This document shows, in pieces, positions 6,544 to 10,760 of a DNA stretch of 10,760 bases. A model generated the notes under the pieces. It was not told the DNA's origin. It did not search any database and worked only from the letters and a program-made list of their open reading frames with translations. Where the stretch lies: the NCBI GenBank assembly GCA_031282325.1, contig JAITDY010000058.1, positions 1 through 10,760 on the forward strand, read 5' to 3'. The translations under genes and the position numbers were made by a program. The stretch's first letter is position 1. The number at the start of each line of letters is the position of its first letter. This DNA is from Lactobacillaceae bacterium (GTDB lineage Bacteria; Bacillota; Bacilli; Lactobacillales; Lactobacillaceae).

Positions 6544-6577
6544 AAAAAGTAAAACAGATACGAGTTTTACTTTTTTT
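6544..6577 (+). terminator. Rho-independent terminator between convergent genes
   Basis: AAAAAGTAAAAC (6544-6555) pairs perfectly with GTTTTACTTTTT (6564-6575) around an 8-nt loop, followed by Ts to 6577. Because the stem is A-rich on one side and T-rich on the other, it can also serve the minus-strand gene ending at 6591. Confidence 0.9.
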
Positions 6578-6590
6578 GCTTTAATTGAAA

Positions 6591-6878
6591 TTAATCTAAT
6601 TGGTTTTTAAAAACATCCAAGGCATCCAACAAAGAAATACCCTTGTCAGTAATTGAATATTTAACTCTTAAGGGTACTGTTTCTACTATATCTCTTGAAA
6701 TTAATTGCCATGCTAATAATTGTTTCAAACGAACAGATAACATCTTACGTGACAGACCATTAATATTGGACAAGAACTCATTATATGCGCAAACTTCAAA
6801 ATCCTTAATTATACGCAAAGTTGTTAATGACCACTCAGGATAATATTGAAGATGCACAATTTGTGGCCTTAGACGCAA
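6591..6878 (-). CDS. HxlR-type winged-helix transcription regulator, N-terminus doubtful
   Basis: The 95 residues match the body of HxlR regulators: a Trp-Ser-Leu...Leu-Arg-Ile-Ile segment (16-24), a recognition region with Leu-Ser-Arg-Lys-Met-Leu (42-47) and Arg-Leu-Lys-Gln-Leu, then a Val-Pro-Leu-Arg-Val-Lys-Tyr-Ser-Ile-Thr wing and Asp-Lys-Gly. HxlR proteins usually have about 15 more N-terminal residues including a conserved Cys. Here the first usable start is TTG (6876-6878) without a ribosome site, and a stop lies 3 codons upstream (6888-6890). A good Shine-Dalgarno-like AAGGGG sits about 23 nt further up (6902-6907), and a Thr-Asp-Cys-Val string is present in another frame there. This suggests an N-terminal frameshift, so the gene may be decaying. 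It is divergent from the permease gene at 7016 and may regulate it. Confidence 0.65.
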   Translation of the reverse strand: MRLRPQIVHLQYYPEWSLTTLRIIKDFEVCAYNEFLSNINGLSRKMLSVRLKQLLAWQLISRDIVETVPLRVKYSITDKGISLLDALDVFKNQLD

Positions 6879-6905
6879 TCCGTAGAATTATTCTTGATTT
6901 ACCCC

Positions 6906-6935
6906 TTGTTCAAAGAGCTTAAAATAAACTATAAT
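6906..6935 (+). promoter_or_regulatory. Candidate promoter of the ABC-transporter cluster
   Basis: TTGTTC (6906-6911), 18 nt, TATAAT (6930-6935). The -10 lies within ACTA-TAAT-TAGT (6929-6940), a short interrupted palindrome that could be an operator. The spacing to the ATG at 7016 leaves an untranslated leader of about 75 nt. Confidence 0.5.
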
Positions 6936-6979
6936 TAGTATTTTCTATTGTTGTTTCATGGTATGCTCTAATTAAGTGA

Positions 6980-6995
6980 GGTGCCTAATAGCACC
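6980..6995 (+). promoter_or_regulatory. Inverted repeat in the divergent intergenic region
   Basis: GGTGC (6980-6984) and GCACC (6991-6995) are separated by 6 nt, between the candidate promoter and the ATG at 7016. It may be a small leader hairpin or a regulator site. Five-base arms are weak evidence. Confidence 0.35.
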
Positions 6996-7015
6996 AACTA
7001 TAGAACGGAAAATTA

Positions 7016-8146
7016 ATGAGCGAAATATTTTATAAATATATACATCCTAGAATTTTCTTGATTAAATTACTTGGTTCGATATTTTTATTAACGGTTATTC
7101 AATCAATTAATTTCAGTAATGAAAATCAAAAATATCAAATTATTATTGTTTTTTATTTGATCTATTATCTAGCAAGCATAAATAGGTTTCAGATAAATAA
7201 TATCTTTAATAAGGGAACGAGAAGGCCGAAACCGTTATGGATAAAACGTAGTTATTTAATAAATTATGCTTTTTATATTATTAGAATTAATTTTGGTATT
7301 CAGTTATTAATGTCTATGTTTTTCTTATTTATTCAGCAAATTAAAGGACGAATCGATCTTCAAAATTTAATAATTTTCTTGACGTTTTTAGCAATTGCAA
7401 ATTTTGAAGTTATTTTTGACGGATTTTTTAAATTAATTTTCAGAATTCTATCAGTTTCTTTATTTGTTGGTCAGTTATATCTACTATCAAATAACAATCA
7501 ATATTGTTCATTGATTGTCTGGAGCATTTTCTTTCAATATATTATGGTTACAATATATTTTTCTTTTCCAAATTTTTTATATAAAAAAATTTCACTTCTA
7601 AAAAATAATAAATCGAAAAATAATTTTATTAGTATTCAACAACTAATTTTGGAGTATATATTTAGTAATAAGTATTTATTTATAAGCGTATTATCTTTAG
7701 TTTTTATCGCATTTCATTATTTGAAAAATATAAAATCAATTTCGCTTCTTCCGCCGATATCTTTTTTGCCACTTATGTTTTATTTGATAATTGATGCATT
7801 TATTGGAGACAAAGTTCAAGATAATGAATTGGACAAAAATAGAACCAAATTTTTATTGACGAATAGCAGTCTGAAAATTAGTGAAAAATATCATTCTAGT
7901 TTACTTTATGTGTTTGTAGTTATACTTACGATATTTACTTTTATACTCTTTTTATTAGAAGTTATTTTAGATGAGCTCTCGATTTTCTTTTTTGCGTTTG
8001 TTTTAATTGTTTATTTATTAGGAATTATTTATTATCGAAAAAGCGAAGCCGTTATTTTAGGTGAGGGTAATAAAATGAAATTAACTATGCCAGTACTGAT
8101 TATTATTATTTCTTTTGGAGGAATGTTTGTTCGATTATTTGTTTAA
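7016..8146 (+). CDS. Polytopic membrane protein, probable ABC-transporter permease
   Basis: A 376-residue protein, very rich in Ile, Leu and Phe, with about ten predicted membrane segments (near 11-30, 42-56, 80-108, 117-138, 140-158, 163-184, 217-236, 243-266, 295-317, 320-342 and 355-374). A basic loop lies around 186-206 and a charged one around 266-292. No family motif was recognised. Its role as permease is inferred from the ATPase gene that follows. The start ATG has only a weak site (ACGGA, 7005-7009). The gap to the ATPase start is about 85 nt. The cluster resembles peptide or bacteriocin export and self-protection transporters of Firmicutes, but the substrate cannot be told. Confidence 0.65.
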   Translation: MSEIFYKYIHPRIFLIKLLGSIFLLTVIQSINFSNENQKYQIIIVFYLIYYLASINRFQINNIFNKGTRRPKPLWIKRSYLINYAFYIIRINFGIQLLMSMFFLFIQQIKGRIDLQNLIIFLTFLAIANFEVIFDGFFKLIFRILSVSLFVGQLYLLSNNNQYCSLIVWSIFFQYIMVTIYFSFPNFLYKKISLLKNNKSKNNFISIQQLILEYIFSNKYLFISVLSLVFIAFHYLKNIKSISLLPPISFLPLMFYLIIDAFIGDKVQDNELDKNRTKFLLTNSSLKISEKYHSSLLYVFVVILTIFTFILFLLEVILDELSIFFFAFVLIVYLLGIIYYRKSEAVILGEGNKMKLTMPVLIIIISFGGMFVRLFV

Positions 8147-8231
8147 TTTAAATCATAAAATAGATTGAATTAAAATGTGTATTGTGTTTGGTTTATATCG
8201 GAGGTTTAAAGGGGATTTAGTTGGGTTGAAA

Positions 8232-8834
8232 ATGAATAAAATTAGTATTAAAAATATTTTTAAACAATTTGATCAAAATATAATTATTGATAATCAGAGT
8301 TTTAATTTGGAAGCGGGAATTTATCGGTTAGCTGGCAACAATGGAACCGGCAAAAGTACTTTGTTGAATATACTAGGTGGTATTGATTCAGATTTTCAAG
8401 GAGAAGTTTCAATTGATAGAAATAACTTACTTTTTTTAGATGACAAAGATATTGGTTTAAATCCTTTTACGATTAAAGAGAATATTTTAATTTTAATGAA
8501 ATTATTTAAAATTCCAAGCACATCAACTACCGATAAAATAATTAAAGATTTTTTCGATGGCAAAGAAGACCTTAGGTATAGCCAAGCTTCAGTTGGCACG
8601 AAAATGAAAGTTGGATTGATTTTAATTTTATTAAAAAACTGGGATATTATTTTGTTAGACGAAAGTTTTTCTACGATCGATACAAAAAGTAGACAATTAA
8701 TTGTAGATAAATTATTATCGTTAAAAGAAAAAGCAATAATCATTTATGTAGCTCATAGCGAAGTTGATGAGAGATTAACTAGTGTTGCTACAAAACTAGA
8801 ATTAAAGGCAGGAAAATTATATGTTGAAAAATGA
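8232..8834 (+). CDS. ABC transporter ATP-binding protein
   Basis: From ATG 8232 the protein has 200 residues, a compact single nucleotide-binding domain. Walker A is Gly35-Asn-Asn-Gly-Thr-Gly-Lys-Ser-Thr43. The signature region is Ala119-Ser-Val-Gly-Thr-Lys124, a variant of LSGGQ. Walker B is Ile-Ile-Leu-Leu-Asp143-Glu144, the D-loop is Ser147-Thr-Ile-Asp150, and the switch His is 175. The usual Gln of the Q-loop is not visible; Asp70-Asp71 lie where it would be expected. The frame is open to an upstream ATG at 8175, but the added residues look non-conserved and the purine-rich sites CGGAGG (8199-8204) and AAAGGGG (8208-8214) lie within that extension; TTG 8226 is another possible start. It probably powers the permease at 7016 and/or the membrane protein at 8821. 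Confidence 0.85.
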   Translation: MNKISIKNIFKQFDQNIIIDNQSFNLEAGIYRLAGNNGTGKSTLLNILGGIDSDFQGEVSIDRNNLLFLDDKDIGLNPFTIKENILILMKLFKIPSTSTTDKIIKDFFDGKEDLRYSQASVGTKMKVGLILILLKNWDIILLDESFSTIDTKSRQLIVDKLLSLKEKAIIIYVAHSEVDERLTSVATKLELKAGKLYVEK

Positions 8835-9312
8835 AAAAATTAGTAATATTTTGTCTATGGCGATGCTTTTTATATTGAGTTCATTATTTGCAATGTCGGT
8901 ATTTAATAGACCAGAAATGTCAGCACAATTAGCTCAGTTAAAAGAACTTTTTGCTAAAAATATTAATGTTATTTTGGTGCTGTCTGTAGTAACAGGCATA
9001 ACCGTTTCAATATTATTACTAGTAGAGTACTATATTGGGAAAATGTTGCTATATGTTTTTTTTAAAAATGTGAAAGCCGAATTTTCTCCGTATATAATGT
9101 CAAAAAGTTTAGCAATAATAGTAAATACATCACTTTTATCTGCCTTTCATATCTATAATCCACTTATTTTTGCGATTATAGCTGTAATTGCTAGTATTTT
9201 AGCTATTTTCTTTCATTTTACGAATTCTAATAAATTCCTACCCAGTTTAGTTTTTGTTTCACCACTAATTGTAGATAGCGTATTTTCATTGGTAAAAGTT
9301 TTGATCAAGTAA
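8821..9312 (+). CDS. Small integral membrane protein of the ABC cluster
   Basis: A 163-residue protein with about four membrane segments (near 8-26, 47-68, 92-112 and 114-134) and a final hydrophobic stretch at 142-160. Its ATG lies inside the ATPase gene (14-nt overlap), preceded by GCAGGA (8808-8813), so the two are translated together. No family motif was recognised. The coupling suggests a second membrane subunit or an accessory immunity-type protein of the same transporter. Confidence 0.65.
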   Translation: MLKNEKISNILSMAMLFILSSLFAMSVFNRPEMSAQLAQLKELFAKNINVILVLSVVTGITVSILLLVEYYIGKMLLYVFFKNVKAEFSPYIMSKSLAIIVNTSLLSAFHIYNPLIFAIIAVIASILAIFFHFTNSNKFLPSLVFVSPLIVDSVFSLVKVLIK

Positions 9313-9327
9313 TTTTTTTAAGAATAT

Positions 9328-9344
9328 AGTTAGTTTGACTAACT
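9328..9344 (+). promoter_or_regulatory. Perfect palindrome, likely MarR operator
   Basis: AGTTAGT (9328-9334) and ACTAACT (9338-9344) are exact inverted repeats around TTG. The site contains a TTGACT -35-like hexamer (9335-9340); no ideal -10 is seen, but TATACT (9351-9356) and TGTTAA (9358-9363) are nearby. It lies 35 nt before the MarR-family ATG, as expected for an autoregulated gene. The half-site recalls the AGTTTGA sites of FabT-like MarR proteins. Confidence 0.65.
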
Positions 9345-9379
9345 AAGTGTTATACTTGTTAAACGGAGGGCAAAATAAT

Positions 9380-9805
9380 ATGGATCAATCAAATCTGGTA
9401 GAACTTCTTGCAAAGATTCAAATTGAAAGGCAAATTCAATTAACTACTGCATTAAAAAAGATTACTTCATTAGATATTCGGCAAGTTTTAGTTTTAAAAC
9501 TAATTCAAGAAAAGAAGGGTCTAATTCAAAAAGACATTGCAGATGCAATTAATCATCGACCGGCGTCAATTTCGGCCTTATTACAAAAACTGGAAAATGA
9601 AGATCTTATTTATCGGCAAATCCCAGCGGATAATACTCGCAATAAACAAATTTTTTTAACTGAAAAAGGACAAGAAATTGTTGATACTTTTGAACAGGAA
9701 GAACATTTTATTTACGAGCGATTAATTAGCAAAATTGATAATACTCAAAAGAGTGAATTAATAAAGTTATTAACTTTAGCATATAAAGGCCTTATAGAAA
9801 AATAA
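9380..9805 (+). CDS. MarR-family transcriptional regulator
   Basis: From ATG 9380, with GGAGGG at 9365-9370, the protein has 141 residues, the usual MarR length. A GTG 33 nt upstream is open in frame but would lie within the ribosome-site region. The winged helix-turn-helix spans about 33-97: helices around Lys51-Asp-Ile-Ala and Ala62-Ser-Ile-Ser-Ala-Leu-Leu-Gln-Lys-Leu71, then a wing with Asp84-Asn-Thr-Arg87 and Leu93-Thr-Glu-Lys-Gly97. Flanking helices should form the dimer. It is 18 nt from the hydrolase gene and preceded by a perfect palindrome, so it probably controls its own operon in response to a small ligand that cannot be named. Confidence 0.9.
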   Translation: MDQSNLVELLAKIQIERQIQLTTALKKITSLDIRQVLVLKLIQEKKGLIQKDIADAINHRPASISALLQKLENEDLIYRQIPADNTRNKQIFLTEKGQEIVDTFEQEEHFIYERLISKIDNTQKSELIKLLTLAYKGLIEK

Positions 9806-9823
9806 ATATCGAAGGATTTTAAA

Positions 9824-10510
9824 ATGACAGAAGAAAAAACAAGTGAATTAACCAAATTACACCCAAAATTAATAGAGTTTCAAAACCAAATTAGAGACGC
9901 CTATGATCAAGAAAATAAAATCGCAGAAAAATCCCAAATTGTTTTTGCAGGCTCCTCATTAATGGAAATATTTCCAATTGAAAAATTTCAACAGGAAGAT
10001 AATTTAAAATTGCCATTAAAAATTTATAATCGCGGAGTGCGGGCTACTACGACTCAAGATATTTTAGATCATATCAATACAATAATTTTAGATTTATTGC
10101 CTAGTAAACTTTTTATTAATATTGGTTCAAATGATTTAGGATTTGGGATATCTGTAGAAGAAATGAGTGCTAATTACAAGGCGATTATTAAAAAAGTGCG
10201 GGAAAAATTACCTAAAATAGAAATTTATCTAATGGCCTTTTATCCAATTAATGAACATGATGATTTTACAAATGATCGAGCCGATCATGGAAGATTTGCT
10301 GATAAACGATCTAATGCTTCGCTTATTAATGCAACGGCTGAAGTGGCTAAATTAGCAGGCATTATGAACGTCAATTTTATTAATGTAAATGCTGGCTTAT
10401 ATAATCAGGTTGGAGACTTGAAGCCAGAATTTACTTTTGATGGAGCACATTTAACAGAAAATGCTTATAAAATTGTTTTAGAAAATTTAATGCCTTATTT
10501 AGAAAAATAA
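9824..10510 (+). CDS. SGNH/GDSL-family hydrolase
   Basis: A 228-residue cytoplasmic esterase or lipase-like protein without a signal peptide; GAAGGA lies about 9 nt before the ATG. The SGNH blocks are present: block I Phe41-Ala-Gly-Ser-Ser45, with Ser45 as nucleophile and the usual Asp replaced by Ser; block II Asn69-Arg-Gly (Gly71); block III Gly101-Ser-Asn103-Asp; block V Asp206-Gly-Ala-His209. All four catalytic or oxyanion positions can therefore be assigned. The family cleaves esters of varied acyl or sugar substrates; the substrate here is unknown. It is in one operon with the MarR gene. Confidence 0.9.
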   Translation: MTEEKTSELTKLHPKLIEFQNQIRDAYDQENKIAEKSQIVFAGSSLMEIFPIEKFQQEDNLKLPLKIYNRGVRATTTQDILDHINTIILDLLPSKLFINIGSNDLGFGISVEEMSANYKAIIKKVREKLPKIEIYLMAFYPINEHDDFTNDRADHGRFADKRSNASLINATAEVAKLAGIMNVNFINVNAGLYNQVGDLKPEFTFDGAHLTENAYKIVLENLMPYLEK

Positions 10511-10600
10511 ATAATTGATTCTATTAAAATTAGTTTATTTTATATTGATAATAATAAAATTATTAAAGGTATTTGTAAAACTAAAAAACTTATTCCTATT

Positions 10601-10631
10601 AAAAAAGGAAGTTATTGTAAATAACCTCCTT
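10601..10631 (-). terminator. Terminator of the minus-strand gene (probably bidirectional)
   Basis: On the minus strand AAGGAGGTTATT pairs with AATAACTTCCTT (one mismatch, 3-nt loop, 10605-10631) and is followed by a T-run (10601-10606). On the plus strand the hairpin is followed by T-rich sequence, so it may also end the hydrolase operon. The stretch 10511-10600 is AT-rich, with no other recognisable feature. Confidence 0.75.
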
Positions 10632-10635
10632 GTAT

Positions 10636-10760
10636 TTATTTATTATTGTTATTTTTGATATTTTCAATCAGATGATTTACCGATTGCATAAATTCTACCG
10701 GGTAAAGGAAATATAAAACGACTAATGCAATAATACCTAATAAAAATAAAAAACCAATAA
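10636..10760 (-). CDS. C-terminal end of a small membrane protein (partial)
   Basis: On the minus strand the window edge enters an open frame of 40 residues ending at TAA (10636-10638). It encodes a strongly hydrophobic segment (Leu/Ile/Val/Phe, about 18 residues) followed by a polar tail ending in four Asn and Lys. A matching terminator lies just downstream. The start is outside the window and the family is not recognised. Confidence 0.6.
   Translation of the reverse strand, partial: IGFLFLLGIIALVVLYFLYPVEFMQSVNHLIENIKNNNNK

Noticed and set aside
7073..7083. Possible second copy of the tRNA end (ggttcgat)
   Set aside because: Only 8 bases match the T arm; an attachment repeat would be longer and reach the tRNA 3' end.

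Overview
The window is AT-rich, with Gram-positive style ribosome sites (AAAGGAG, GGAGGG), TTG/GTG starts, hairpin-plus-T-run terminators, an enterocin-A-type immunity-like gene, and HxlR and MarR regulators. This points to a low-GC Firmicute, most likely a lactic acid bacterium of the Lactobacillales. I cannot name the species. Trp is read from TGG in all long genes, so the standard bacterial code applies.

Layout. (1) 1-601: terminator of an upstream gene, tRNA-Thr(CGT), and a small membrane-protein gene that starts 4 nt after the tRNA, has no visible ribosome site and carries an in-frame TGA; it is probably a remnant. (2) 607-862: an unusual leader. A promoter is followed by an ATG that opens directly into 12 tandem 5-bp units (AACAG), then a GC-rich hairpin, then a very strong Rho-independent terminator that ends about 10 nt before the ribosome site of the next gene. 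(3) 852-6140: a three-gene restriction-modification (R-M) operon: an M-like subunit; a large protein with a GIY-YIG-type N-terminus, SF2 helicase, coiled coil and the first half of an Eco57I-like adenine methyltransferase; and a third protein starting at the NPPY half of that methyltransferase and carrying the target-recognition part. (4) 6151-6577: a separately promoted small gene resembling bacteriocin immunity proteins. (5) 6591-9312: an HxlR-type regulator (minus strand, doubtful N-terminus) divergent from a permease / ABC ATPase / membrane-protein cluster. (6) 9328-10510: a palindromic operator, a MarR-family regulator and an SGNH hydrolase. (7) 10601-10760: a terminator and the 3' end of a minus-strand membrane-protein gene.

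The main point of interest is the leader of the R-M operon. Pentanucleotide repeats change frame by slippage. In the present length the leader ORF stops at 750, before the terminator. With one unit more, or two fewer, the same ATG reads straight through both hairpins and stops at 862, overlapping the likely TTG start (852) of the first R-M gene. The methyltransferase frame itself cannot be reached from the ATG. I therefore infer a phase-variable leader peptide that controls attenuation and translational coupling of the R-M operon, rather than the usual frameshifting of the mod gene itself. The recognition subunit also holds an in-frame 15-bp tandem repeat and a 15-bp-arm inverted repeat, so both expression and specificity may vary. 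These are inferences from sequence; no homology search was run.
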